A stretch of 64,000 nt of DNA from a virus, in the IMG/VR virus record IMGVR_UViG_3300021197_001468, positions 1 through 64,000 of that record, one strand, 5' to 3'. Of the stretch, positions 1 to 9,738 are shown piece by piece (within the stretch, counting starts at the first letter, position 1; each line of letters opens with the position of its first letter). The notes below the pieces were generated by a model. That model was not told the DNA's origin. It was given only the letters and a program-made list of their open reading frames with translations, and searched no databases. The translations under genes and the position numbers were made by a program.

Positions 1-54
1 AGGCGGAGTCGGTCCAGCAGGCGGAGTCGGTCCAGCAGGCGGAGTCGGTCCTGC
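1..54. repeat. 18-bp tandem repeat coding for AGPTPP
   Basis: Three copies of an 18-base unit (AGGCGGAGTCGGTCCAGC on plus) lie head to tail at the window edge; the third diverges at its last bases. On the minus strand they encode Ala-Gly-Pro-Thr-Pro-Pro three times, a flexible linker. The array may continue beyond the edge. Confidence 0.9.
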
Positions 55-2568
55 GCGCCCGCCAGGCTCAACCCCACCAAACACGCGCTCCCAGAACTCG
101 TTCTGGTCTCGGCCCAGGTTTCTCTGGTAGTTCTTGGCTCGTGCATCCAGCAAAGCGGTGACGTAGTCCGCCTGCTGCACGCTCAGACCACCCTCGAGCA
201 TGCGCTCGCGCGCCAGCAGAGCAGACGATGAAAACCGGGGGATGCGGTTTGCGTCTTCGAGCAGTCGAGGATACTCAACAGGTGCGTCGATACCGAACTT
301 CTTCGCCAGCTTCTGCTTCATGATGACGATGGCTGCGAGCCTCGCTTCATGCGACACGCCGATGGCTTTGCGTCCTGATTCGATAGCCTCACGCAGCTTG
401 TCTGCGGCGTCTGCCCCGTTCGTGCTGAGCCAGTCTGGTCCCTTGCGGGCGAGAGATGCCGCAGCCGCTTCAGCCGCCTGGAGGGCGTCATCCGCTGCCT
501 TGACGCTCGCTGCCTGCGACGCGGCATCTGCGCCACTCGCTGCGATCTCGTTGAGCCGCTTGGTGTGCGCCGCCTGCGCCGCGTCTGAGAACTTCTTGCT
601 GAACTGCTGCGGGTCCAGGAACGCGTCCGCCAGGTCCTGGTCGAAGTTCAGGGGGTCGAAGCTCCTCAGCTCCCGGAACGCATCTTGGATCTTCTCGAGC
701 TCAACCTTCGAGGCAGTACGGAACTGCGGAGCCAAAAGACCGTCGTTCCCCGCTTCCAGAGCCTGGCCCAGCAGGTCGAACTCTTCCAGCCGGTTGCCCA
801 GGTTGTGGGCCTCCGCGTGAGAGATCACCATGGCCTTGTTCTGCGGGTCTGCTCCCGGCACGTTCGGCACGTAGGACCGAGCTCGACGAAGACCCGGGCT
901 CAGGTGAGGCGCGCGCTCACGCATGTTTCCCAGAATCTTCGAGGTCGAGCCTCCGCGCCCCGTGGTCAGCGTCACCTTGAAGTTGCCGTTCGGCAGAAGC
1001 TCGTTGACGGCAGCGCCTTCCTTCCCGCGGTTGGCGATGCGGTCGCCCGGAGCGTTCATCTTGTGGAAGGTCTCTGAGAACTTCTCCGCCTGGCTGTGGA
1101 TGTCGCGCATGAGAGACTTGTTTCCCGCGAACAAAGCAGCTTCTGCTTCGTCTACGCTCCGCATGCTGCGCGCGAGGTTGGTCGACGACGCGCCTGAGCC
1201 TGCCAGCTCCTCCATCCGAGACATCGTTCGGATCAGCTTCTTCGCCTTGCGTACATCCTTGACCTTCGTCGCTCCCTTCGAGAGGTAGCCAACAGGACCC
1301 AGCATGTCTGGGAAGAAGATAGACCCCAGGAATCCAAGCGTCCCCGCGGCAACCGCAGACTTCGTGTCCTTCTGTGCGAGCTCTGTCTCCAGAGACGCCG
1401 CAAACAGGTTGTCCTTCGACCCCAGGCTGCGCAGCACGCTCTTGCGGAAGTTCTCGTCGGTGAGCCAAGACGCGGGGTGCAGGATGCGTGGGTCTGTGCT
1501 GTCCCGGGCGGTGGTCGCGCGCACTGCTCCCGAAGCAACCATCTGAGGGATGTCGACCACGTCGAACGCAGTACGCATGCCGCTTGCCTGGCGAGCTACG
1601 ATGCCTGACCCAGCACGCCCGCCAGAGACACCCACGATCTCCATCGTAGGAGAGAACGCGTACCTCAGCGCTTTCTTAGTGTCGGACCAGGCTCCCGCAC
1701 CGTCCTTCTTCGACTCCCCGAGCAGCATGTCCTCTGCCACCAGGACGGGGGCGGACCAAAGGCCCGCGGTCTTGAACAATGCGATCTCGCGGAACGCCTG
1801 CCGGCGGTTGGCGGGGTCCTCCACGAAAGCGTTGTACCCTGGGTCATCGGGAGAAGGTGCGTTCGCCCGAAGGCGCTCGTCCACGTACGCACCCCAGCCG
1901 CCCTCTTGGGTGCTGTACAGGTTCAGCATCCGAGCGATGTTTGCGTTGTTGTTCACGATGTCGGTTGCGAGGGCAAGCGCTTCGGGCTGTGACATCTGGG
2001 CGAGCCGCTCTGCCTGGGTGAACTCACCGGTGTTGAGTACGCCGCTCTCGCTGACGTCCGAGTCCGTCACCTTGACCTGGGCAGGGCCGGAGAAGATGAA
2101 GCCCTCGTTGGAGTCCTGGACCCGCCCCGGGAAGTAGCTCTCCTTGACAGAGTCAGGGATGGTATCACCCGCAGCAGCCTTCTCGGTCAGGCCCTCCAAG
2201 ACGCGCGCGCGAGACTTCTGCATCTCCGACGAGCCGGCACTCTGCTCGTAGAGCTTCTTCACCGCTTCGCGGTTCTTCTCCGCAAAATCCAGGTACTCCG
2301 GAGCGGACTGCTGACGCCCGAAAAACCCAGGGTCGCGGCCCACCTTGGTGACCGCTTCGTCAACGTCGTAGCCCTGTGAGGCCAACGCACTCCGGTACTC
2401 GACTTCGGGGATACCGCGCGCCTGCGCTCGCACCGTGATGACTTGCTCGGGCGTCTCGTACGTGGGAGCATCTGAGCTCAGAATCTCAGTGCGTGCTCCC
2501 GCGACAGCGCCGACCAGAGAACGAAACTCGTCAGTCGCGTCGAAATCGTTGGTCACGTCTTCAGCCAC
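1..2568 (-). CDS. Giant virion protein, N-terminal 856 codons (partial at left edge)
   Basis: The frame is open without a stop from a GTG start at 2568 to the window edge. The start is set by GGAG five bases upstream. The visible part is mostly helical and hydrophilic, with no recognisable catalytic motif in its first 750 residues. The last visible stretch contains a segment (LSVQQADYVTALLDARAKNY) followed by FWERVFGG. That resembles the helical segment that commonly precedes the metallopeptidase in phage polyvalent proteins. The visible end is three copies of the hexapeptide AGPTPP. Position after the internal virion genes suggests an ejected virion protein. It is probably the N-terminus of the giant protein seen at 56909-64000; that is an inference. 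Confidence 0.85.
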   Translation of the reverse strand, partial: MAEDVTNDFDATDEFRSLVGAVAGARTEILSSDAPTYETPEQVITVRAQARGIPEVEYRSALASQGYDVDEAVTKVGRDPGFFGRQQSAPEYLDFAEKNREAVKKLYEQSAGSSEMQKSRARVLEGLTEKAAAGDTIPDSVKESYFPGRVQDSNEGFIFSGPAQVKVTDSDVSESGVLNTGEFTQAERLAQMSQPEALALATDIVNNNANIARMLNLYSTQEGGWGAYVDERLRANAPSPDDPGYNAFVEDPANRRQAFREIALFKTAGLWSAPVLVAEDMLLGESKKDGAGAWSDTKKALRYAFSPTMEIVGVSGGRAGSGIVARQASGMRTAFDVVDIPQMVASGAVRATTARDSTDPRILHPASWLTDENFRKSVLRSLGSKDNLFAASLETELAQKDTKSAVAAGTLGFLGSIFFPDMLGPVGYLSKGATKVKDVRKAKKLIRTMSRMEELAGSGASSTNLARSMRSVDEAEAALFAGNKSLMRDIHSQAEKFSETFHKMNAPGDRIANRGKEGAAVNELLPNGNFKVTLTTGRGGSTSKILGNMRERAPHLSPGLRRARSYVPNVPGADPQNKAMVISHAEAHNLGNRLEEFDLLGQALEAGNDGLLAPQFRTASKVELEKIQDAFRELRSFDPLNFDQDLADAFLDPQQFSKKFSDAAQAAHTKRLNEIAASGADAASQAASVKAADDALQAAEAAAASLARKGPDWLSTNGADAADKLREAIESGRKAIGVSHEARLAAIVIMKQKLAKKFGIDAPVEYPRLLEDANRIPRFSSSALLARERMLEGGLSVQQADYVTALLDARAKNYQRNLGRDQNEFWERVFGGVEPGGRAGPTPPAGPTPPAGPTPP

Positions 2569-2629
2569 GGTAACTCCAGATTGACGGTATGGTAACACCA
2601 ATCAGAGCACCGACGCAGGACGCAGGAGA

Positions 2630-3682
2630 CTACTCCGCTGCGAACTCTTCGCGCAGCGACTTGAGCGCTTCAATCTGGTCGCGCACACGCTCGTATTCTC
2701 GGTAGTCGTTTTTGACCTGGTCGAGGAGCTTGGCTTTCTCGGGGAACCGGCGACGCTCTGACGGGTCCATAATCTGGCGCATCGCCGCAACTCGGTCTGT
2801 CCCGAAAGGAAGCATCAACTCCCCCTCCCCCCGGTCTTCCTGGGCCACCTCGTCGATCACTTCCTGCGCGGTGACAGCGCGGACTTGCGAACGCGACTCG
2901 GGGCCCACGAACGTCTTCATAACGACACCGTCGGGGTTGCCGAAATCCATACTTGGGTCTGTCAGTCTCTCAGCCAGCTCTTCGATTCTCGTATCAATCT
3001 TACCCCGTACGGCTGCGGGGTCAGAGTTTCCTGCGCCCTTCGGAGCCCGGGGCTCTCGCATAAAGCCGCCCGTAGACTGGCGCATCATCTCCATCTCAGA
3101 CTGCTTCCCCGTAAGCCCCCTGAAGCGACGAGCCTCCGGCACCTTCTCGCGCCCGTAAAACTCCTCCTTCTCCTCGGGGAGCTCCTCCCTCTCTTCGAGG
3201 TACTGGAGAAACTTGGACTTGTAGTCGTCGGTGAGGCCCCGATCAGCCATCCGGCGAAGTGCTTCCTTCCGGCGTCGACCTTCCGGAGTCGATGCGTCGA
3301 AGTCGTAATCACGCGCAAACCGCTGACGAAGCTCAGTGGACTTTGTGCGGTCAACCCCAGGCATCTCCGTCGAGAAGCGAGACGTTGAGTCATCCCGCTC
3401 CTGCAGAAATGACGGTACCTCCGGAGTCGAGGGAGCGACCGGCTCGACCGGTTTGTCGGGCACGTCGGGCACGTCGGGCACGTCGGGCACGTCGGGCACG
3501 TCGGATGCTTCGTAGCCGGTAGTATCCGGCGGCTCGTTATCCGAGTCCCGTGCGACGGCGTTTGGGTTCTTTGGCTTCGGCTCCGCCTTCATCTCGACCG
3601 CAACCTCAACGGCCTGCGCCGCGTCCTCGTCTCCATCGGCTGCACCGAACACATCGTTGATAGTTAACCCCGAAAGACCCAT
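2630..3682 (-). CDS. Acidic 350-aa virion-associated protein with PDV repeats
   Basis: I do not recognise this protein. It is 350 residues, acidic and low in hydrophobics, which suggests a largely disordered N-terminal half. Residues about 62-77 are a perfect Pro-Asp-Val repeat, coded by a 9-bp tandem repeat. The C-terminal third is richer in charged helices (an EERE/LPEEKEE region and a final coiled segment around residues 300-345). GGGAGAG precedes the ATG and overlaps the stop region of the 978-aa gene, so the two are coupled. The next gene, the giant protein, starts 61 bases downstream. The location among internal virion genes suggests a structural or chaperone-like role. Confidence 0.8.
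   Translation of the reverse strand: MGLSGLTINDVFGAADGDEDAAQAVEVAVEMKAEPKPKNPNAVARDSDNEPPDTTGYEASDVPDVPDVPDVPDVPDKPVEPVAPSTPEVPSFLQERDDSTSRFSTEMPGVDRTKSTELRQRFARDYDFDASTPEGRRRKEALRRMADRGLTDDYKSKFLQYLEEREELPEEKEEFYGREKVPEARRFRGLTGKQSEMEMMRQSTGGFMREPRAPKGAGNSDPAAVRGKIDTRIEELAERLTDPSMDFGNPDGVVMKTFVGPESRSQVRAVTAQEVIDEVAQEDRGEGELMLPFGTDRVAAMRQIMDPSERRRFPEKAKLLDQVKNDYREYERVRDQIEALKSLREEFAAE
3455..3499. repeat. 9-bp tandem repeat (5 copies) coding for PDV
   Basis: Five exact copies of GTCGGGCAC lie inside the 350-aa gene and encode Pro-Asp-Val on the minus strand. It is a likely replication-slippage site giving length variation of a disordered linker. Confidence 0.9.
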
Positions 3683-3684
3683 GA

Positions 3685-6621
3685 CTACTCTCCCTCTGCG
3701 GTACGAACCGCTTCAGCCGCTTCCTCGAGTGCTTTCCGCCGTGCCGCGGCTTTCTCCGCCTGCCTCAGAGCCTCCATACCATCTACGGTGATGGACTCCT
3801 CCATGCCCTTGCGAGTCGCAGGAGGCAAGCCACGCGTTGGCGCAGCAACCTCGGCACCACCAAACTCCAATTCGGCGTCATCGTACGGCGAGACAGTTTT
3901 CTGTTCTCCTCCCTCGAGCTTGAACTCGTCGTCCTCTACTTCCGCCTTCTTGGCTCTCCGCTTCTTCAGCTCGGCGAAAGCCTCTTCGGACATGACGCTG
4001 GGACCGAGCACGCGACCCGTCCTCTCTCCTGTCTTCGGGTCGGCTTCCCGTACTTGGGGAGGGGTAGTCACTTCTCCTCCGGTACTCCGAGAAGGAGAAC
4101 GCGGTGCCCGCGTCTTGATGTTCTCCTCGGGCTCGACTGGCGGACCTACCTGCTCCCGGCCGCGAAGCAGGCCCATCCGCTGCATGAACCGCTGGAACTT
4201 GGTCTGGTACGACGGGTCTCGTGTGCCTGTCTTATCCGCGGCCTTCGTTCGAGCGGCTATCCCCGTCGTCGTTGGCTGAACATCCTCAGCCTCAATCATC
4301 GTGTCAGCCACGGGGGACTCGGGACGCTCACTCTTGGGCACAGGCTCTGCCCGCTGACGAGCCGATGCTTCAAGCAGCCCAGCGCCGGTCTCGATCGGCT
4401 CACCGTCTTCCTGCTTAAGCTGAGATTCACCGGTGCCGAAGACGGGTACTGGGTCAAGCGCAGGCTCGTCACCCACCGCTTCTTCTACGCGAGTGCCGGA
4501 CTCGGTGAGGGCATCGCCGATCTTCGCGTCAAGCTGCTCGACAGATCGCTGCGCGCGAATAGCTCGAGCACCTGGTTCCGACCTGGCGTACCTGGATTCT
4601 GCGTCGGCAAGATCAGACTTGGCCTGCTCGACCGCGCGACGAGCTTTAATGATTCGTTCTCTTCGCTTTTCGAGGGCCAAAGGCGGCTCAGCCGTCGCGA
4701 ATCTCACCCCAGGATTAAGCACTGCCAGAAGAGCTGTACGGGCTGTATCAAGTTCTCCTTGAGCCTTCTCTGCGGCGAGTTTCGCCGCTTCAACAGGAGC
4801 GGCTGCCTGTAGTGCCCCCGGCCTTGCTTCCTCCGACTCCTCCCGCGCCTTGTCAAGCTGGTCCTGGAGACCATCCTCGCCTTCACGCTCGCGCATCGAG
4901 GCAAGCTCAGGCCCCGTGGGGTCGAGGTCTTCTTCCTCCGTGAGTTCGACGCCCGCGTCTCGGCGTCCGCGCTGCTCAAGGCGGCGGTCTCGGCCAGCAC
5001 GGATGCGGTCTCCGAGCTCCGGCCGAACTCCCTCGATTACTTCGATGCTTTCCCGGTAGCCGTCGATGTCGCGCTCGACGATTTCTCCGGTTGTAACTGA
5101 CTGAAGTCGGATCTTTCCCCGCGCAATATCCCTTGCGTTCGGCTTGATTTCGCGATACTCTTGCTCACCGATACCCTGCTCTACTGGGTACTTCTGGGTG
5201 AGTGCTTCTGCTTCTGCTTTACCTGCCGCCATCTCCTTCAAGAGTTCATCTCGGCTAAGAGCTTTAAGCGCGTTCTCCAAAGTCCGGCCGCCCTGCGCAG
5301 GTACTTCGCGGTACGTCCCGTCGTCCGAAAGGGCCGTGTACTTTCCGCTCTCCGTGTCGTGGAACACCAACCCCACGTCGTCCACGCGGAATGACCCGAC
5401 CGTGCCCGCCCGGATGCCCCGGACCACCGCGCGCTCTGCCTCAGAGACATCAGCGGCGTCGAGCGGGTCTGAGGTGTACGCTCCCTCATCCTTGAGGCGG
5501 ACCAGTCGACCCTGCCGCTTGGCGGTGAGGTCGAGGCCAGACTGGTTCTGGAGCGCGAACTTGACCAGGGCCCCCTTGTCGGCGGCAGCTGGTCTGTACG
5601 TCGAGGTAATGGGGCGGCCCGTCTCGGGGTCGATGTCTACGCTGCCGATCTTGATGCCGTTGGCCTCGGCCCAGAGCTGGAACCGGGGGTCTCCGATCAG
5701 CCGAGCGATCCGCGTGTCGTCCGAGGGGGCGCGGTCAAGCTGAGCTTCAATCCGCTCCTGGAGGCGGTTGAGCTGCCTGAGTGACTCGTCTCCCGCGAGG
5801 AGCTGGTCTCGCTCAGCTTTGAGCTCACCCGCGTCACCGATTCCACCCATGACCTGGGTGATGCCCGCCTGGAGCTGCCCTTCGAGCGCGGCCGCGTCTT
5901 CGGCGGCCAGCCTGCCCGTTTGCTGAATGGTATCAATCGCGCCCTGCATCTGACCACGAACGCCAGTGGCGAGATCGCGCTGACCCACGGCCTTCCGGTA
6001 GGCGGGGGCGGTCGCCTGCAGCAGGTCTTGCACCGCCAGCTTCGTCTGGTCACCCAGATTCACGCCCTCGACTTCGCCGACGTTGCCGTTCGTGGGGTTG
6101 ATCTTGAACAGCCCTTGGCGGCTCAGTTCGAGCAGCGTCGCATACGTCTTCTCTGGCGACATCGTAACGCCGGGACGCTCGCCGAAGAATGGGTTGCTCG
6201 CGAACGCGAGCAGCTGCTGGCTCGGGGTCTGCTGCTGTGTTCGAGTCAGCAGCTGCGTGACCTTGGCAGCGTCGGGGGTGACACTCTTGTCCAGGCGACG
6301 CACGGTCGTTTCCAGGCGCGATGACGCCGTCGTCAGGTCCTTCAGCGCGGCCTGCTGACTCTTGGCCTCCAGACCCATCAGCGACAGCTTGGTGTCACCG
6401 AGCAGCTTGAGCGACTCCAGCTGCGCCTTCACACGAGATGCGCGAGCGCGCTGGGCTACCGCCGTCCCTGACGTGAAGTAGTCCGTCCGCTGCGCGGAGA
6501 GGTCCCTCAAGTACTGGATCAGCTTGAGCTCGTCCAGCTGGGCCACCGCCGCAGGGCCAAGTGGCACCGAGCCATCTTCGACGCCAAGAATCGGTAGGAG
6601 GAGGTTGGCGTAGCTGCTCAT
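3685..6621 (-). CDS. 978-aa putative internal virion protein
   Basis: No enzymatic motif is recognised. The N-terminal 330 residues are alpha-helical, with several heptad-like segments (about residues 25-110 and 195-300). Residues about 330-500 look more globular (DPETGRPITSTYRP, VGLVFHDTESGKYT). The region from about 520 to 760 is highly charged coiled coil (EEEDLDP, EREGEDGLQDQLDKAREE). The C-terminus is acidic and disordered. Size, helical make-up and place between the 201-aa protein and the giant gene fit an internal (ejection) protein of short-tailed phages, analogous in position to T7 gp15/gp16 but with no recognised similarity. The start overlaps the upstream stop by four bases (ATGA), so it is translationally coupled. 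Confidence 0.85.
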   Translation of the reverse strand: MSSYANLLLPILGVEDGSVPLGPAAVAQLDELKLIQYLRDLSAQRTDYFTSGTAVAQRARASRVKAQLESLKLLGDTKLSLMGLEAKSQQAALKDLTTASSRLETTVRRLDKSVTPDAAKVTQLLTRTQQQTPSQQLLAFASNPFFGERPGVTMSPEKTYATLLELSRQGLFKINPTNGNVGEVEGVNLGDQTKLAVQDLLQATAPAYRKAVGQRDLATGVRGQMQGAIDTIQQTGRLAAEDAAALEGQLQAGITQVMGGIGDAGELKAERDQLLAGDESLRQLNRLQERIEAQLDRAPSDDTRIARLIGDPRFQLWAEANGIKIGSVDIDPETGRPITSTYRPAAADKGALVKFALQNQSGLDLTAKRQGRLVRLKDEGAYTSDPLDAADVSEAERAVVRGIRAGTVGSFRVDDVGLVFHDTESGKYTALSDDGTYREVPAQGGRTLENALKALSRDELLKEMAAGKAEAEALTQKYPVEQGIGEQEYREIKPNARDIARGKIRLQSVTTGEIVERDIDGYRESIEVIEGVRPELGDRIRAGRDRRLEQRGRRDAGVELTEEEDLDPTGPELASMREREGEDGLQDQLDKAREESEEARPGALQAAAPVEAAKLAAEKAQGELDTARTALLAVLNPGVRFATAEPPLALEKRRERIIKARRAVEQAKSDLADAESRYARSEPGARAIRAQRSVEQLDAKIGDALTESGTRVEEAVGDEPALDPVPVFGTGESQLKQEDGEPIETGAGLLEASARQRAEPVPKSERPESPVADTMIEAEDVQPTTTGIAARTKAADKTGTRDPSYQTKFQRFMQRMGLLRGREQVGPPVEPEENIKTRAPRSPSRSTGGEVTTPPQVREADPKTGERTGRVLGPSVMSEEAFAELKKRRAKKAEVEDDEFKLEGGEQKTVSPYDDAELEFGGAEVAAPTRGLPPATRKGMEESITVDGMEALRQAEKAAARRKALEEAAEAVRTAEGE

Positions 6622-7223
6622 GTCTTCGCCGATGCGTTGAGGGCTGCCTCAGTCCCTGAGATTCCCATGCCGGTCAGCTTGGTCGCAAACTGACTTCCGA
6701 CCTTCGCCCCCGTCTGCGCGCCCTTCTTACCTGCGGCAGCCAAGGCGTCTTCCAGGTTTGCCGACCGCACGTAGGCTGAGCCCAAGACGTTCGAGTCTGC
6801 CGCCTTGTTGGCTGCGGCAGCGCGAGTACTGTCCGCCAGCGACCCCTGCCCCGCGAGAGCCCGAGCCTGCGTCTGGCTCTTCGCGATCCCCTTCTCGGCC
6901 TCGAGAGTCGCGCCGCTACGGCCAAGCCCGCCCTGCGCCCGCGCCACTCCTGCCAGAGCGGCACGACGCGCGTTGGCGTCCTGCGTAGCCCCTGCGGTAG
7001 CCGTGGCGATGTCTTTCCGGTGCTGGGCGTCGGTCTTGCCGTAGTTGCCCGTGATGCTGCGCGCAGCCGCGTCTCGCTCAGAACGAAGCTGCGCCTGGCC
7101 GCCCAGAGTGGCATCCAGCCGCTGCTCCCTCTTCTTGACGCGTCTTCGCGCAATCCCGCGCCCGAGGGCAGCGCCGCCGGCTGCGGCACCGGCAATCAGT
7201 CCCGCTGTCAGTAGAGCAGGCAT
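6618..7223 (-). CDS. 201-aa Ala/Gly-rich internal virion protein candidate
   Basis: The N-terminus is a hydrophobic Ala/Gly segment (about residues 3-24) followed by a strongly basic patch (ARRRVKKREQ), then a long Ala- and Gln-rich helical region. This resembles small membrane-active internal virion proteins that precede larger ejection proteins in podoviruses (T7 gp14-like in position and composition). That comparison is by layout only. AAGGAGAACAC sits just before the ATG. The stop overlaps the start of the 978-aa gene by four bases. Confidence 0.8.
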   Translation of the reverse strand: MPALLTAGLIAGAAAGGAALGRGIARRRVKKREQRLDATLGGQAQLRSERDAAARSITGNYGKTDAQHRKDIATATAGATQDANARRAALAGVARAQGGLGRSGATLEAEKGIAKSQTQARALAGQGSLADSTRAAAANKAADSNVLGSAYVRSANLEDALAAAGKKGAQTGAKVGSQFATKLTGMGISGTEAALNASAKT

Positions 7224-7232
7224 GTGTTCTCC

Positions 7233-8111
7233 TTAGACCAGAGCCAGCACGCGCGCGTGCCTGACCCCGAAAGTAGCACGTTGGAAGATCAGGTGAGCAT
7301 TCCTCTTCTCGAAGAGCCCGTACTGCGAAGCAGATCTTGCCTTGGCGGTGTCGAACGCAAACCGGCTACGCGACAGCTTCACCTGGCCCTTCGTACCGCT
7401 GTCACCCCCCGCAGTGTTTCGGCCGATGTCGACAGACTCCATGTACATCACGAGCTGCACGTCATGCACTCCGGCTGCCAGGTTGCGGAGAATGTGCATG
7501 TCGTACCAGGCAGCCGTGCGTCGTTCGCTGTAGTGAGTCGCGGCGACGTCCGTGATGTCGCCCTCACTCGCGCTCGTTGAGGCTGTCTTGTAGCTCGCGG
7601 TGTTGGGAAGCGGCCTGCGTGACGCGTCGACCAGGACACCGTCAATCTTGAACGCGATGGCGCAGTCGAAGACCCGGTCGACCGCGTCCCCTTCCGCGGG
7701 GTCTGCGCGGTAAGCGATCTTGAAGGGGTGACAGAAAAACCCGAGACGCATCATGCAGGTGGCAGGGTTCGGTAGATAGAACCTCATCGCGCAGCCCGGC
7801 ACAGGATTCCACAGTCGCCCTGGTGCCGTGTTGTAGCTGTACGTGTCTGGGTTCACATTGGCGGAGAAAGCCTGCTCGAAGCAGTCGATCGGCTCAAGCG
7901 AGAACTCCTGGCTCGTTCGCACCAGGCTCTGAGGCAGCACATGCTCAGAGTGGATCTTGAAGCCTGTAGCGAGGTTGTCCGTGCCGAGGCCCCCGTTCGC
8001 CGTCGACATGATTCCGCGGCCCGGAGCTCCGTCGTACACGTTCCGGTTGTGTCCGTCAGAGTCGAGCTTCGTCCCGTCGATGTAAGGGACAGTGGGGATA
8101 ATGGTCGGCAT
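7233..8111 (-). CDS. 292-aa tail/fibre-like structural protein
   Basis: A beta-rich protein of 292 residues without known catalytic motifs. It has many short Gly/Asn turns (YDGAPGRGIMSTANGGLG) and hydrophobic beta segments (VHDVQLVMYMESVDIG), as in virion surface or fibre proteins. It follows the 541-aa gene directly; its ATG lies one base after that stop, so the pair is coupled. It may be a companion of the 541-aa protein, both being short and lying between the nozzle and the internal proteins. I cannot assign receptor binding from sequence alone. Confidence 0.8.
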   Translation of the reverse strand: MPTIIPTVPYIDGTKLDSDGHNRNVYDGAPGRGIMSTANGGLGTDNLATGFKIHSEHVLPQSLVRTSQEFSLEPIDCFEQAFSANVNPDTYSYNTAPGRLWNPVPGCAMRFYLPNPATCMMRLGFFCHPFKIAYRADPAEGDAVDRVFDCAIAFKIDGVLVDASRRPLPNTASYKTASTSASEGDITDVAATHYSERRTAAWYDMHILRNLAAGVHDVQLVMYMESVDIGRNTAGGDSGTKGQVKLSRSRFAFDTAKARSASQYGLFEKRNAHLIFQRATFGVRHARVLALV

Positions 8112-8112
8112 G

Positions 8113-9738
8113 TCAGTTCCTGAGCACCATGGCTGAGATCGTCCCGCGGACCGTCGTCATGTTGTTGATGATTGCCGCTCCCGCGTAAACCCCTGTCGGG
8201 ATGACGCAGCCGACCACCACGTAGTTCCAGGTAGCCGCACCAGTGTTAGCGTTAAGAACAGTCATCGTGGCGATGTTCATGTTCGCCCGAGCGTGTGCCT
8301 TACCCGCGACCACCGGGCCGGGGAGTGCGTTGAGCGGGTAACGCTGACCATTCGTGTTGTTGAACCAGACGATGGAGTCCTGCTGAATCTCGTAGGTCGA
8401 TCCGCCGTCAGTGCTCACCGCGATGGCGAGAGCCCCAAGGACATCGCGGTCATCTCCGTCGCTCAAAAGCCGGAACAGGTCCTGGACATGTGCTTCCGCC
8501 ATCAGTAGAATCTTTGCAGTCTGACCCGCGATGAAGGCAGGCGTCGTCACGCTTCCGCTGATCGCTGACGGTGTCCAGCCTGGGGTCACGCCGTAAAACG
8601 CATTCCCGACATTGGCCCACCCAGGAAACACGCTGTTCAAGGCGCTGGTCCCTGAAGTCGCCTGCTCCCCCGTGTTAGACGCCAGCACTGCCGGCGGCAG
8701 CTGAACCGCCCGCAAGGCTCCCCTCGCGAGCGCCCCCGACTCCACCGCGTTGAACTTGTCGCGGGTGGCGTCGATCGAGGCAGACAAGGTCGCCTGGCTC
8801 AACGGGCTTTCGGAGTCAAACGGCTCAACTTCAATCGAGTCAAACGTCGTAGACGAGCGCGGGAACTGCGGAATCTGAACGGCAAACAGCCGACGCGTGT
8901 ACACCGACACCACATCGTCGGGGTCGAACGCAATCGTCTGGTCTACCCGAGGAACCCGCCGAGCCACCAGCTCCACGACATGAGACCCCGCCGTGAGCTC
9001 GAGCAGCGCGCCGAGGCGCACCGGGTAGCAGAAGTTACCCAGCGCCCCCAGGTCCGACTCTTGCTCGATCTTCGGGCCGGGCGCGTTGGCGATCAGTTCA
9101 TCCGCTGAACTGATCTGGTACGCGACAGACGGCTTCTCGCCGCGCGAACTGGCGTGGAACACGTCCAGGTGCCCTGTGATCGTCGAAGGCAGCACCGCGC
9201 CGTCTACTCGGATGGCAAACTGCACCCTCGCACCAGTAGAGTCCCCGATGCCGACCCGGTACTGCCCGGTGAACCCGGTGCGGGTGGGTGCTATTGATGG
9301 TCCCGTGTACGACGCAGCGGAGAACGTCTGAGGCGAGATCGAGTACTGGATCAATGCTTCGAGCCAGAGTGCCGTGTTCTCTGTGGTCGTCGTGACCGAC
9401 GTGTCTCCCGAGCCGTTGAGCGGGATGGCAGCCCAGCCGACGTCGTTCTTCAGCTTGTCCTCGAACGTGATGTCCGTCAGCTGAGGCACGTTGAACGGTG
9501 CGGTCGAGCCGAAATGCGGGTTTACTACCTTCTTCTCGTCGATGAAGCTGTAGTACGCGTTCGTCTCGATCCCCGCGTCAGTCAACGTGGGCAGACCCGC
9601 AGACCCCGTCTCCTTGAAGTTGTGCTCGTTCAGCTTCCCGCTGTAGAGCTCAACCACTGGAATGAAGTCCTCGTTCATGTCGATGGGGTCGAGGATGTCG
9701 CCGTCAGAGAGCTTGCGCTTGGGAAAGACGTAGGGCAT
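8113..9738 (-). CDS. 541-aa tail fibre/adaptor-like structural protein
   Basis: The N-terminus (VFPKRKLSDGDILDPIDMNE, then SGKLNEHN) matches a pattern often seen in short-tailed phage virion proteins that attach fibres to the nozzle: a sheet-forming start followed by 'gKLNEHN'. The rest is beta-rich with Ser/Thr/Val repeats and no enzymatic signature. Its start overlaps the stop of the 750-aa nozzle gene (TGATG), so it is translated with it. The most likely role is a tail-tip or fibre-attachment protein; the family name is uncertain. Confidence 0.8.
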   Translation of the reverse strand: MPYVFPKRKLSDGDILDPIDMNEDFIPVVELYSGKLNEHNFKETGSAGLPTLTDAGIETNAYYSFIDEKKVVNPHFGSTAPFNVPQLTDITFEDKLKNDVGWAAIPLNGSGDTSVTTTTENTALWLEALIQYSISPQTFSAASYTGPSIAPTRTGFTGQYRVGIGDSTGARVQFAIRVDGAVLPSTITGHLDVFHASSRGEKPSVAYQISSADELIANAPGPKIEQESDLGALGNFCYPVRLGALLELTAGSHVVELVARRVPRVDQTIAFDPDDVVSVYTRRLFAVQIPQFPRSSTTFDSIEVEPFDSESPLSQATLSASIDATRDKFNAVESGALARGALRAVQLPPAVLASNTGEQATSGTSALNSVFPGWANVGNAFYGVTPGWTPSAISGSVTTPAFIAGQTAKILLMAEAHVQDLFRLLSDGDDRDVLGALAIAVSTDGGSTYEIQQDSIVWFNNTNGQRYPLNALPGPVVAGKAHARANMNIATMTVLNANTGAATWNYVVVGCVIPTGVYAGAAIINNMTTVRGTISAMVLRN

